DNA of 64,000 nt from Narthecium ossifragum (taxonomy: Eukaryota > Streptophyta > Magnoliopsida > Dioscoreales > Nartheciaceae). A program made the translations under genes and the position numbers. The notes under the pieces are model-generated. The model saw only the letters and a program-made list of their open reading frames with translations. It was not told where the DNA came from and did not search any database. Shown here piece after piece: positions 1 to 9,774 of this stretch (positions are counted from its first letter, which is position 1; every line of letters begins with the position of its first letter). The stretch covers positions 34,827,825 through 34,891,824 of the forward strand of contig OY986964.1 in assembly GCA_963920575.1 (NCBI GenBank), in the 5' to 3' direction.

Positions 1-706
1 ATGAAAAAATCGATACTTTGACTACCAATCGTGACATGTGTAATATATATATCACGTCGCATGTGCACAAATCAGTGCTCATTGTCTTTACTTGTAAAAA
101 TGTAAATATCCTTATGACCGGCTTTAATCATGACTAATTTTAAAAAAATTCACGTCTCAATATCACTGTTGATAAATAATAATGGCTCAAATTTGCTCAT
201 AAGCAACTTTAATTCCAAGATTAACCATAATCAAAATTGTTCATGTATTTGAATATAATATGGCATATATAAGGATGAAGAAATAATTTTAAACTTTAGA
301 GGAGTATTGGAACAAATATCACTTTATGGAAGAGTATATTAACAAAAAAAACACAATCTTACTGGTCTTTCAAAACATATAAAATCCTATTGATTTCTAT
401 AATTTTCATAATACTGTTATATTAGTTTCTGAAAATATGGAGTGGATTTTAAAATTTTACGTTAGTTTAAAGCGAGTCAATATATCAGAATTACAACTCA
501 GTTATGAATTGTGTCAAAATGATTAAAATCCTCTAGTATACTAAAATATCATCTTTTTGTGCCAAGAATACTTGAGAGGTGAATATATGTGGAATTTGTG
601 TGTTTGAGAAAATAATTACATATTAGTCTAATATTTTAAAAAAGTATTAAAATGTGGCATGATATGCTACCAGGGAAACGACCTTTGAGACCCAAAAGCT
701 TTTTAA
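1..706. other. AT-rich intergenic DNA
   Basis: I see no coding potential, RNA gene or clear repeat here. The sequence is strongly AT-rich up to the terminal inverted repeat of the MITE that begins near 707. Confidence 0.6.
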
Positions 707-905
707 GGCCCCTATTGGTACCGGGATAAAAGTTATTCCGGGTTAAACATTACTTGGGATAAGAAAAAAGTAGAGAGAAGTGATAGGTGTAATGAGAATA
801 ACTTTTTATAGGTGTTTGGGGATAAAGTGTGGAATAAGAGGAATATTCCCTCTTAACCCGGATAAAAGTTATCATAAGTTATCTATTTCCGTACCAAACG
901 AGACC
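707..905. mobile_element. Tourist/Harbinger-like MITE
   Basis: The left end (GGCCCCTATTGGTACCGGG) and the reverse complement of the right end (GGTCTCGTTTGGTACGG) form an imperfect terminal inverted repeat of about 17 bp. Inside, the motif GGATAAAAGTTAT occurs near both ends in opposite orientation. Flanking trinucleotides are TAA on the left and TCA on the right, a possible decayed 3-bp TWA target duplication of the PIF/Harbinger type. There is no transposase, so it would be non-autonomous. The superfamily assignment is inferred from end sequence only. Confidence 0.6.
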
Positions 906-1012
906 TCAGCCGAGACATGTGCAATTTTAAAGGACACATCAGCACCAGAGGGAGTTTTCGATGGGAAAAAAAAAGGTTTAAATGCCTTTTTGGGATAATC
1001 GGATCCATATAA

Positions 1013-1096
1013 AAGACTAGTGGATTCACGTGCCCCTGACACGATTTAATTGATTGATCATGATTAATCCACGATTTATATATTTTAATGAAAAAA
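1013..1096 (+). repeat. Dispersed repeat end, inverted relative to 4880-4955
   Basis: The stretch from AGTGGATTCACGTGCCCC through the AT-rich ATTTATATATTTTAATGAAAAAA is matched, on the opposite strand, by 4880-4955. The match spans about 65 bp with a small insertion. The right-hand part of this copy runs into the N gap at 1126, so the element boundary cannot be set. Confidence 0.6.
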
Positions 1097-1125
1097 TTAC
1101 AACATCTCCATCTTTATGCGGATGC

Positions 1126-1325
1126 NNNNNNNNNNNNNNNNNNNNNNNNNNNNNNNNNNNNNNNNNNNNNNNNNNNNNNNNNNNNNNNNNNNNNNNNNNN
1201 NNNNNNNNNNNNNNNNNNNNNNNNNNNNNNNNNNNNNNNNNNNNNNNNNNNNNNNNNNNNNNNNNNNNNNNNNNNNNNNNNNNNNNNNNNNNNNNNNNNN
1301 NNNNNNNNNNNNNNNNNNNNNNNNN
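1126..1325. other. Assembly gap (200 N)
   Basis: There are exactly 200 N. The round length suggests a scaffolding placeholder rather than a measured gap. The flanking bases are repeat-derived on the left and ordinary upstream DNA on the right. Confidence 0.98.
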
Positions 1326-1663
1326 ATCCTGCCTCGATATAGTTCTAAAGTTCTAGATTGATCCCAGGGAGTCTTGCCAGTCAAGTCAAGTGTCCCGCCC
1401 TCTGCTTGGCTGCCTATTTATCCACCTGGAAGTCTGATAACTATGTCTCTCTATTGGATAGAGATGCCAGTATGGAGGATCCGCATCCAACGAGATCCGT
1501 AATCAGCTATAGTGCTATACCAAATTACCAATCCACATCCGCCAAACAAAGAACCCCATAATTCGACGGCCCTGATTGACATATCCGATGTGCCACAGAT
1601 GGCCATTAACCGACCATTACGCTGCACGGCTGCAGGGATCTCCAAGTCATCTACTCCTCACCC

Positions 1664-1671
1664 TATATATA
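1664..1671 (+). promoter_or_regulatory. TATA box of the CCCH gene
   Basis: TATATATA lies in a C-rich context, followed about 35-60 bp later by GAGAG-rich leader-like sequence. If it is used, the leader to the ATG at 2634 would be about 930 bases and probably contains an intron. A six-codon upstream ORF (ATG 1774, stop 1789-1791) lies in the proposed leader. Confidence 0.5.
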
Positions 1672-1800
1672 CCCCCCAATTCGCGGGCGAGGAGCATCTG
1701 AAAGCGAGAGTAGTAGTAGAGAGGTAGAGAGGTAGAGAGAGGAAGGGGAGATCGGTAGTTGGATCTCGATCGGATGGCGGCGGATCGCTGAGTTCATATC

Positions 1801-1966
1801 CTTCGAGCTTCCTCTGGGATGATCCACTGATCCGATCTCCTACCAGATTTTTAGTATACTCTTATTGCTAGTTTCGATCTCCTCTTCGAGCTTCCTCCGG
1901 GATGATCCACTGATCCGATCTCCTACCAGGTTTTTAGTATTCTCTTATTACTAGTTTGGATCTCCT
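1801..1966 (+). repeat. 83-bp tandem duplication in CCCH leader
   Basis: Two adjacent copies, 1801-1883 and 1884-1966, share CTTCGAGCTTCCTC, GATGATCCACTGATCCGATC and TTTTTAGTATNCTCTTATT. They differ at only a few positions. A second, shorter duplication follows: AATTCTAGCAAGCAGAACT begins at 2061 and again at 2107. Confidence 0.85.
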
Positions 1967-2633
1967 TGATGTTTAGTGTGGTAGATGCTGAGAGAGTTCT
2001 CATGAATCGATCTGTCGCTAGAATCGATCATCAAGAAAAGATGTTATGCGATCTTGATCTAATTCTAGCAAGCAGAACTCCAGGAGGAATCGATCATCGT
2101 GAATCTAATTCTAGCAAGCAGAACTTCCTTCTCGGTTTTCCTACTGATTTTTATGGATTTCTCTTCGGAGTGTTCCACTAATTTCGCTTGAAATCGTGTG
2201 AAGCCTACTCGTTCAGATACATAGATTGGCTTGTAAAATCTCAGGATCAGAGTAGGGCGTGATAAGATCTACTGATCCGACTTAATTCTCTCTTTATTCT
2301 TGAATTCTTGGATTTCTTTGAATTGCTTTTCGTCTATGAATTCTGTGAATTTCTTCCCCTCCATTCCTCGTATTTTTTCATATCTTCTAAATTTTGATGA
2401 ATTTATCTAGAATGTTTCGTAATGAACTAAAAGAATCAAAGAGCGTATTTTAAAATTTAAAGTTCAAGATGTTGTTGGAAACCCTCAATTCGAAATTTTA
2501 AATTCGCGCGCTTTTTAAATTCCGCTATTAGATCAGCGGTTTTTTTAAAGCGATCCAGGTTCAACAACCTGAGGGCATTAACGTTATTTCTCCTTTAAAC
2601 GGTTACGATGTTCCCAGGAGCAAGATAGGAGCG

Positions 2634-3848
2634 ATGGAGAGGTACTCGACCAGCAACAGCAGTACGGGAACAGGGTCCAACGATTCAACGGTGACGAGCA
2701 GCAGCGGAGCGGATATGTGGCCGATCCAACGGCGGCGATTCGGTTCACCATCCCCAGACGCTTTCCTGGGCCCGGCCTTCGACGAAGTCCAACGATCCCA
2801 CGGGCCCCTGGATCTCGACCCCGTCCTCCTACGCTACACCCGGCCCCCACGCTTCAGCTCCTCCACGGAGTCGTCGTCGTCGTCCAGATCGCTGGACTCT
2901 GGCTCGGCCTCGCTGTCTCGGGCGCAGCTCCGCCACCTCCTCCAGCTGCGGTCGGCTTCCCCACTGTCGCCGGCAGGGAACTTCCACGGGTACAAGACGC
3001 CAGTGGAAGTAGAGGTGGAGGAGGGGGTGCTGGTCATGGATGGCGTGCTGGTAAGCAGCGAACTCGCCGCCGGCCCAACCAGCCGGGTCAGGCTCCCATG
3101 GGACCCGTTGGAATCTTCGGGCTCGTCAAAATCACCTGTGGGAGGAGCTGGAGGGGCTGGCAGCCTGTACAAGACCGGGATATGTCGCGCTTGGGAGGAC
3201 ACCGGGGTCTGCCGCTATGGATACAAGTGCCAGGTCTCTCTCTCTCCCTCTCACGGCCATATTAGATACTAAACTAGACTGTTGTGAATCTTGTGTGCTT
3301 CTCTAATATGCTTACGTCGCCGCTGAATTGTGCTGCAGTTCGCGCATGGGAAGGCGGAGCTACGCCACGGCCCTGTTAAGCTCATCAAGCTGGAGGTAGT
3401 ACCCGAGTCCTCCCAAACAGGAGATGGAGCACATCATTGCGATCACTGTTTCTCCTATCATTCGTATCAGGTTGGAGGGCAGAGCGGCAACAGACACGCG
3501 GCAACTGCAGGCTCGGCCACTTGCGGGGTCCGCCACTGTGCCCCCTCTGCAGCTGCGGCGCTGTCTTCTCAGGGTGCCAAGTTCTTAGCTGCTGCGCCAG
3601 CGCCAGCGATGACAACCACCGTGAAGGCAATGGAGGTGGTGGAGGCTGCTGCCACCGATTCAGCGTCGCCACTGCCGGAGCTCAAACGGGAGCCGTCGTC
3701 ATTCGTGTGGCCACCGAGCGAGGCCGACGAAGAGCTTATCCAGAAAGCGCTGTACGGTCCCAGCGTCAGAGGGAGGCGGCTGCCCGTCTTCGAGGAGATA
3801 TGCCCCACTGACATCACCACTAACAAATCCATCGGCGATGCACGATGA
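2634..3848 (+). CDS. CCCH zinc-finger protein with one TTP-type finger
   Basis: Two exons, 2634-3233 and 3339-3848, join in phase 0 at CAG|GT and TGCAG|TT, giving 369 residues. The splice falls inside the zinc finger: exon 1 supplies YKTGICRAWEDTGVCRYGYK and exon 2 begins just after CQ with FAH. Together they make C-X8-C-X5-C-X3-H with the YKT lead-in typical of TTP-type RNA-binding fingers. The N-terminal 180 residues are Ser/Pro-rich and look disordered. The C-terminus is Ala-rich and then carries a conserved-looking block near GRRLPVFEEICP. Plant relatives I know carry two tandem fingers about 18 residues apart; no second finger is visible here in any frame of exon 2. By family it probably binds AU-rich mRNA elements. 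Start choice: the first in-frame ATG, at the head of the Ser-rich segment. Confidence 0.82.
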
Positions 3849-4958
3849 TTCACTACCTCCATTATCTTTTCACACCTCTCCTCGTATTAAGCATAGCGAA
3901 GGAGGGGTTGTTTCTTAAGTACTCTCTTAGATATAGTTCAATGCGGTCGGCTCGCGCTGGTTGGGGTGACGCGGCGCGATCCGATCATTCTTTTATTGAG
4001 CATGCAAAAATGGCTCGTTTACCTCGACATAGGCTATAATGTTTTGTTTATAATATAGTAATCTATTATATAAGATTCAATCCATTCTATCGTATGGATG
4101 ACGATGTTCGATTCAAATTATGCTGAGATATCATGCGATTGATATAAAATCACTTGAAAGAGAATAATGGATGATGATAGTTATTGGATCTTTAGGAAAG
4201 AGAGAGGGGAGTAATGGAATTGGTGGTTACTCATGCCGAGCCCATCTAGTCTTATCATTCTTATATGATAGCAAGATAGTTATTCCATTGTCCTATTGTC
4301 ACTCCTTTATCCTACGTGGCATCCTATATGGCACTGACATTCTACATGGCATCCTATGTGACTACATGGCATCCTATGTGACCTGGGTGGTTGGTTAGAG
4401 GTAGTGGGTGGGTGGTTGGTTAGGAGTAGTAGGTGGATGGTTACCCTAGCAGGTGGTAGGGGGCACCACTAGTCTATCTATATAAGACAGGGTTTTACTT
4501 ACATCGAATGGCCTACAAGAGTTTAGAAGATTTATATCTTGTGGTTTAGAATCATCCCCATCACACAAATTTAGTTATTTCTAAAAATAACTGAATTCAT
4601 TCGTATATGAAGAATTGGGTGTGGTGGGAGTGGTTACGGAATAGATATAATGAGAGAGGTGGATGTGATTGACAAATCGTGCAATTTGCACGGGGATCCG
4701 CTAGTACTCTTTTAAGACATGGTTTTGGTATATCTGACGCCCCACAAGATGCTAGAAGAGTTTGAGATTATTGGAGGTGGTTATTACGTTTCTTATAAAC
4801 AAGAATCTCTTATCATACTTTCTTTAATCTAAGTAAGTTTTGTTTGCTCCTTGCTCTTGGTATGTAGAAGGTTGCGACATCAATATAAACATTTTTTTCA
4901 TTAAAATATATAAATCATCCAATTAATTAAACCGTGTTAGGGGCACGGGAATCCACTA
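3849..4958. other. Intergenic, repeat-derived
   Basis: This holds the 3' region of the CCCH gene and then AT-rich DNA with short degenerate repeats (CTACATGGCATCCTATGTGAC twice near 4340-4382, GGTGGTTGGTTAG twice near 4385-4425). It ends with the inverted partner (4880-4955) of the repeat at 1013. I see no coding sequence. Confidence 0.55.
4880..4955 (-). repeat. Dispersed repeat end, inverted relative to 1013-1096
   Basis: Read on the minus strand this begins AGTGGATTCCCGTGCCCC and ends in the same AT-rich tail as the copy at 1013. The two copies face each other about 3.8 kb apart with the CCCH gene between them. Confidence 0.6.
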
Positions 4959-5251
4959 TGGGGCTATTTGGTTGCTTGCATTAGCTAATGCAATGCATTG
5001 CATTGACCAACTAATGCAATGCTGCATTAGCAAAAACATCCATTTTGCCTGTTTTTGCTAATGCAGCATTGGAGGCTCTTTTTGCATTAGCTAATGCATG
5101 CATTAGTTAATGCAGTGGCCAACCAAACAGTCTTTTGTATTAGCTAATGCATGCATTAGTTAATGCAGTGGCCAACCAAACACTGGTATAGACCAAAATG
5201 CTGCATTAGCTAATGCATGCATTAGCTAATACAAGCAACCAAACAGCCCCA
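4959..5251. mobile_element. MITE with ~33-bp TIRs and palindromic subrepeats
   Basis: The left end TGGGGCTATTTGGTTGCTTG and the reverse complement of the right end TGGGGCTGTTTGGTTGCTTG differ by one base over the first 20, and the match continues for about 33 bp. The element is flanked by TA on both sides. The interior is built from repeated units around GCATTAGCTAATGCATGCA and GTGGCCAACCAAAC, so long stretches can fold back. There is no coding capacity. The ends resemble Harbinger or hAT-type MITEs; the flank is too short to decide the superfamily. Confidence 0.85.
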
Positions 5252-5412
5252 TATTACACTCGGACTGTGATGCTCGATTTCTTTGCACTCATGCGCATGA
5301 TATCATGAGTTGGTCGACCTGATCAGTCTGCGTTCGCATTGTGCAATCTGACGGGACTGACGTTTATTGCAGTGGGATGGCTGATCTCCTCGAATCTACG
5401 CGTCAGATCAAT

Positions 5413-6034
5413 TCAACCCTGTCCAGCAAAGTTAACTGGGCTTTGAGGATCCATCGGCTCGCCTATTGACTTCCCGGCCCATTTGTTATCGAATTGCTTG
5501 ATCTTTAGCATCAGTTTCCAGCGAACATCGGTTTCCAGCGTTCGCGTTCGCTGGACACCAACCATTCCAGGTTCTCCAGAATAGTCCAGCGCCACTCGGG
5601 GTCGCGATCTAGGGTTCACTGCCCCCTCCCCCAATCTCCATTCTCTCTCGAGCGCTCTAAGGTTTGGAGCCGCCGAGCCAGATCTCTCCATCTCTCGTGA
5701 GCTCCAAGCACCTCCGCCTACCCATCCACCCTCCTCCGCCTCCTCTTTGGTCCCTAGGGCTCTCCGCCTTCGGAGTTCCTCCCCGACACGGCTTCTCGTC
5801 TCCTCGCCGCTGACCGTTCCCTCTTTGCCGCTCCTAGTCTCCTTCTCCGACATATCTCGGACCGGGGCTTCGGCTGTGTGGTGCTTGGAGACCTTGGATC
5901 GGGGCTTCGGCTGTGTGGTTCTTGGAGATCTTCGCTCGGGGCTTCGGCTGAGTGAGGCCTGGAGATCTGGGATCGTGACTGCGGCTGTGGTGCTTGGAGT
6001 CCTGGGATCCACAACGGCTTGCTTCTCCTTTTGA
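5413..6034 (+). other. GC-rich leader-like segment with ~45-bp repeats
   Basis: This is an island of C/T-rich, GC-rich sequence with CTAGGGTTC and CTAGGGCTC, resembling the 5' end of a plant transcript. At about 5860-6010 there are three to four imperfect copies of a ~45-bp unit containing CGGGGCTTCGGCTGTGTGG and CTTGGAGA. An open frame on the plus strand (5747-6034) and a longer one on the minus strand (5413-6261) exist. Neither resembles a known protein, and the repeats explain both. It could be a lost gene's leader or the end of a transposon. Confidence 0.35.
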
Positions 6035-6837
6035 GGTATTCTACTCATCCCCTCTTCCCTGGTACTGATCCCCATTTTAATGTTATACATTTGTTTTTTT
6101 TTTGTTGGATCTCTCAATTTCACAAGAGATCCATCTGAAATGGCATCTACTATGCCATCTGATGGTATTGTTTGTTGCTGGTTTTGTGTCGGCCTTTGCA
6201 ACGGCATATGATCCCCTATTTCTTCTGATCCCCACCTCTGGTTTTGTGTTTGATCTCTCAATGTGGTTTTGTATGCTCATTTCTTCCCTGGTACTGATCC
6301 CGACGTCAATGTACCCCTGTGGTTTTCAGTCGTGGTCTTCAGTTGTGATTATAGCTGTGCTTATAGCTGTGTATGATCATAGCTATGATTATTCTTATAA
6401 AGTTGCTCTACGTTGAGGTTTTCAGTTGAGGTCTTCAGATGAATTAGCAGAGGTTTTCAGTTCAATTTCCTGAAGTTTTCAGTTCAATTTCTTGAAGTTT
6501 TCAGTTGAGGATTTCGGTTGGAATTTACCTCTAAAGTTCCTCATTTGTTATACCGAAATTTATAGCTGTGGTATTATACGTGGTTTTGTGTGATTTTGAT
6601 CCATGCATTCACCATCCTTTTGGGTTTTATGGTGTCTCTTTACTTTCCATTTGCCGCTTGAAATGTTTGGCATATTTTCTTTTCCATAATTTTGTCTGAT
6701 TTTGATATGTTGGTTTAGATCTATACTAGATAGCATATTTGTGTAGCAGGATCATGGATGCTTGAATGTTTTGTTTGAATGAAATGTTTGTATAGGAGTA
6801 GGGCAAATTTGTGGTGTATGATCATGGATGTAAATTT

Positions 6838-7226
6838 ACTTCTACATGTTTGTCTGTTATTCTATTTCTACATGCTTGGCTGTGATTAATTTGTACATGT
6901 TTGACTTGTTTTAGGAGTGTAGTAGTGATCTTTTTTATTGTTTTACAGCAGCACCTACTAATTTGTACATGTTTGGCTGTTATCTTACTTCTACATGTTT
7001 TGCTATGATTAATTTGTACATGTTTGACTTGTTTTAGGAGTGTAGTAGTGATCTTTTTAATTGTTTTACAGCAGCCCCTACTAATTTGTACATGTTTGGC
7101 TGCTATCTTACTTCTACATGTTTTGCTATGATTAATTTGTACATGTTTAACTTGTTTTAGGAGTGTAGTAGTGAGCTTTTTAATTGTTTTACAGCAGCCC
7201 CTATTAATTTCTGCATGTTTTGGCAT
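6838..7226 (+). repeat. 123-bp tandem array, about three copies
   Basis: The unit contains TTGACTTGTTTTAGGAGTGT, TTGTTTTACAGCAGC and TAATTTGTACATGTTTGGCT. The same landmark lies at 6901, 7024 and 7147, so the period is exactly 123 bp in both intervals. Copies differ by a few substitutions. Since 123 is divisible by three, an open frame on the minus strand (6822-7226) is maintained as a by-product. Its product is Lys/Thr/His-rich and unlike any family I know. Confidence 0.9.
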
Positions 7227-7433
7227 GTTGTATTGTTATAGATGGACAATGATGACAAACGGTCTTAAAGGTTGGTGGTATTAGGGTCTGTCTATGCAGT
7301 TGTAGTTGCAGTAGTGCACCACTATTATCTGGACTCGGGCACCTGTGTTGTGGCTATGTTGCGGGAGTCTCGTGATGAGGCACAGAAGCGGCATATGGCT
7401 AGGATTTGAATGCCCGGGTCTAAAATTGTTGCG
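7227..7433 (+). other. Possible transposon-protein remnant
   Basis: Starting at an ATG near 7242 the plus strand encodes a short broken segment. A later frame gives a hydrophobic stretch (SVYAVVVAVVHHYYLDSG) followed by a charged one. This layout is reminiscent of the N-terminus of plant Harbinger/ALP1-like proteins, but similarity is weak and frames are interrupted. The stretch runs directly into the left arm of the inverted repeat. Confidence 0.2.
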
Positions 7434-8163
7434 TCGCCTATATTTGATATGCAGAACAGAAGATGATAGTGTCTTATCCAGCGACAATGATATTCAACAG
7501 TAAGGAATGTAATGTGCAACGTAAAGACTATAAAATAAAATTTTTCAAGATGACTCTAAACTGTTCTAGCAATAAGAGTTTCCCCCCTTTCTTGTCATTT
7601 TGAAACAAAAGATCACAAAATACCAAATGAAAAATTAATGGCAAACTATAGCAATTCCAAACAAGGATATAAGCCAATGTTGTAGATTAGTTCCTCGTTT
7701 TTCCTAATCTCACTTAGGCCACTTGATAAAGAAAACAACATCAATTGAAGATAACCAAAGCTGTAAAACAAATGATCGATCCGCCAATCATACACAAACA
7801 CTCACCCTTTCTCTTCCAATGTTTTTTAACGTAATTTTAACAGAAAACCTCATAGCCTATATTTTTTCAAAATCAATGCCCTTTATCGATTAATAAAAAA
7901 GAAAATGAGGAACAAGAAATGAATCCCAATAAAAATCGGAGATTTAGTGCGCTTCGAACCCTAGGATATAACATCAGGGAATATAAATGAAGAATACCAA
8001 ATTGAGAAAAAAAATAGGTCACTAAGAATTCGATCTTTGTCGGGATTACCTCTCGAGCTGTGATCTCGATCGCTCGGGAGGGCGCTTCTTGGAGGAACTC
8101 GACTGGCCCTTTCGAGAAACTGAGGAATTAGAGCTAGGGTGATTCTAAATGCACCATTGTTTA
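7434..8163 (-). repeat. Left arm of ~1.5 kb inverted repeat
   Basis: Read on the minus strand, this arm matches 8166-8958 nearly from end to end. Shared landmarks are TCGAGTTCCTCCAAGAAGCG, GAGAGGTAATCCC, CTAGGGTTC, the block around GGCGGATCGATC, AGTGGCCTAAGTGAGATTAGG and TTCTGCATATCAAATA. The right arm has about 47 extra bases near 8230-8280. Confidence 0.93.
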
Positions 8164-8185
8164 GGATAAACAGTGGTGCATTTAG
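8145..8185. repeat. Central near-perfect hairpin of the inverted repeat
   Basis: CTAAATGCACCATTGTTTA and TAAACAGTGGTGCATTTAG pair with one mismatch around a 3-base loop (GGA). This is the symmetry centre of the large inverted repeat. Confidence 0.9.
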
Positions 8186-8958
8186 AAAGGGTTCTAAAGC
8201 CGACCGACCTAGCTCTAATTCCTCGGTTTCTTGAAAGGGGTTGGTCGGCTTGTGTTGCTTTGGTCCCCTCAATAAACCTGACTATTGCTAGTCGAGTTCC
8301 TCCAAGAAGCGCCCTCAGTATCGACTTCCCCCGAGCGATCGATATTGCATCTCGAGAGGTAATCCCAACAAAGATTGAAATCTTGGTAACCTGTTTTTTT
8401 TCTCAATTTGGTATTCTTCGTCTATATTCATGATGTTATATCCTAGGGTTCAAAGCACACTAAATCTTCGATCTTTGTTGGGGATTCATTTCTTGTTCCT
8501 CATTTTCTTTGTTATTAATCGATAGAGTGCATAAATTTCGGAAAAATGTAGTAGGCTATTAGGTTTTCTGTTAAAATTACACTAAAAACGTTGGAAGAGA
8601 AAGGGTGAATGTGTGTGATTGGCGGATCGATCCATTGTTTTACAACTATGGTTATCTTCAATTGATGTTATTTTCTTTATCAAGTGGCCTAAGTGAGATT
8701 AGGAAGAACGAGGAACTAATCTACAGCATTGGCTTATATCCTTATTTGGAATTGTTATAGTTTGCCATCAATTTTGTATTTTGTAATCTTTTGTTTCAAA
8801 ATGACAGAAAAGGGGGAACTCTTATTGCTAGAACAGCTGAGAGTCATCTTGAAAATTTTTATAGTATTTACGTTGCACATTGCATTCCTTACTGTCGAAT
8901 ATCATTGTTGCTGGATAAGACACTATCATATTTTGTTCTGCATATCAAATACAGGCGA
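8166..8958 (+). repeat. Right arm of inverted repeat; possible leader and intron of the 9397 gene
   Basis: This arm contains leader-like sequence followed by a plausible donor (GAG|GTAATCCC, GT at 8359-8360). At its far end is a plausible acceptor (CAAATACAG|GCGAAG near 8954). These signals precede the conserved gene at 9397. The arm may therefore be the original 5' leader and intron of that gene, with the left arm an inverted copy. That orientation of events is inference. Confidence 0.6.
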
Positions 8959-9396
8959 AGTCCGAAGACCAGTTGAGCGATTGGACTGTGGAATTTTTTT
9001 CCAAACCGTATAGGATAGATAAAACAATTACTGCTGAATTTACTTTAATTACAACTGCAGCCTTTCATTGTATTTGTATGCCAATGATAGGGTCGACTCT
9101 TCAGATTCTAATGGAATCCACGGTGATTTGTGTGTTATTTGATGAATAAAATCTGAAGAAACTCCATTGGCAAACGATCACTTTATGCAAAAAAAAAAGA
9201 TATTGTGTTGCCTGCAGGGGACACCATGAAACATAGATAATCATGTAGTTAAAAATCAGTGTATTCAAAGTTTACTCTTATTTCCATACTTTGTTGGGAG
9301 TATTCTCCTTAGATGCCAATTTAAGCAGTTTAGTGTGTATATGTCAATATAGTGGAGTTGGGGAGAGATGTTCCTCTAAAATTAAGTCTGACAGGG

Positions 9397-9774
9397 ATGG
9401 TTGATGTTTGGTGGTCCTTGCTGGGGGCTGCTATTCCGGCAGTGCTTGCCGGGCAAGCCATTAGACTGAAGAGGAGACACGCCGAGGAGCAGCGGCTTAA
9501 GAGCGCTAGAGGACGTGAGAAGAACTCGGATGAAATATTTGTCTGCGAGAGGGTTTGCACGTCGAAGAGGATGCTGAAAAAGGTTGGCTCGTTCTCCAAG
9601 GATCCAACTCCCGACACTTGTGTCACTGTCTGTGGTGTCTCCGAGCTAGATGCTTGTGCGGATGCTTGTGCGCGCACTGTTTGTGTTAACCAACACCAAG
9701 TGCCTAACTGGAATGATATTTGCCTTAGACGATGTCAAAGCGAGTGCTTGAAGTTGTCTTCTTCCAATTTCTAG
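9397..9774 (+). CDS. Conserved plant Cys-rich protein with one membrane segment
   Basis: The product is 125 residues. I choose the ATG at 9397 (MVDVWWSLLGAA) rather than the upstream in-frame ATG at 9352. The downstream product matches the form I recall for this family in other plants, and CTGACAG just before it (to 9393) is a good splice acceptor for a leader intron. Residues 4-20 form a hydrophobic segment followed by RLKRRH, so it is probably a membrane anchor with a basic cytosolic flank. The rest is Cys-rich with C-X3-C pairs: CERVC, CVTVC, CADAC, then CARTVC and CLRRCQSEC. Such paired cysteines suggest metal binding or disulfides, as in twin CX3C proteins. No function is known to me. 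The 5' exon may lie in the inverted-repeat arm. Confidence 0.82.
   Translation: MVDVWWSLLGAAIPAVLAGQAIRLKRRHAEEQRLKSARGREKNSDEIFVCERVCTSKRMLKKVGSFSKDPTPDTCVTVCGVSELDACADACARTVCVNQHQVPNWNDICLRRCQSECLKLSSSNF

Noticed and set aside
1054..1384. Open frames across the first N gap
   Set aside because: They consist mostly of unknown residues; artefact of the 200-N spacer.
5413..6261. Minus-strand frame of 282 codons
   Set aside because: It is antisense to leader-like repeats, rich in Arg/Glu/Ser, and has no recognisable domain. The repeats keep it open.
6822..7226. Repetitive Lys/Thr/His-rich minus-strand protein
   Set aside because: Explained by the 123-bp tandem array having a period divisible by three; no start context or homologue.
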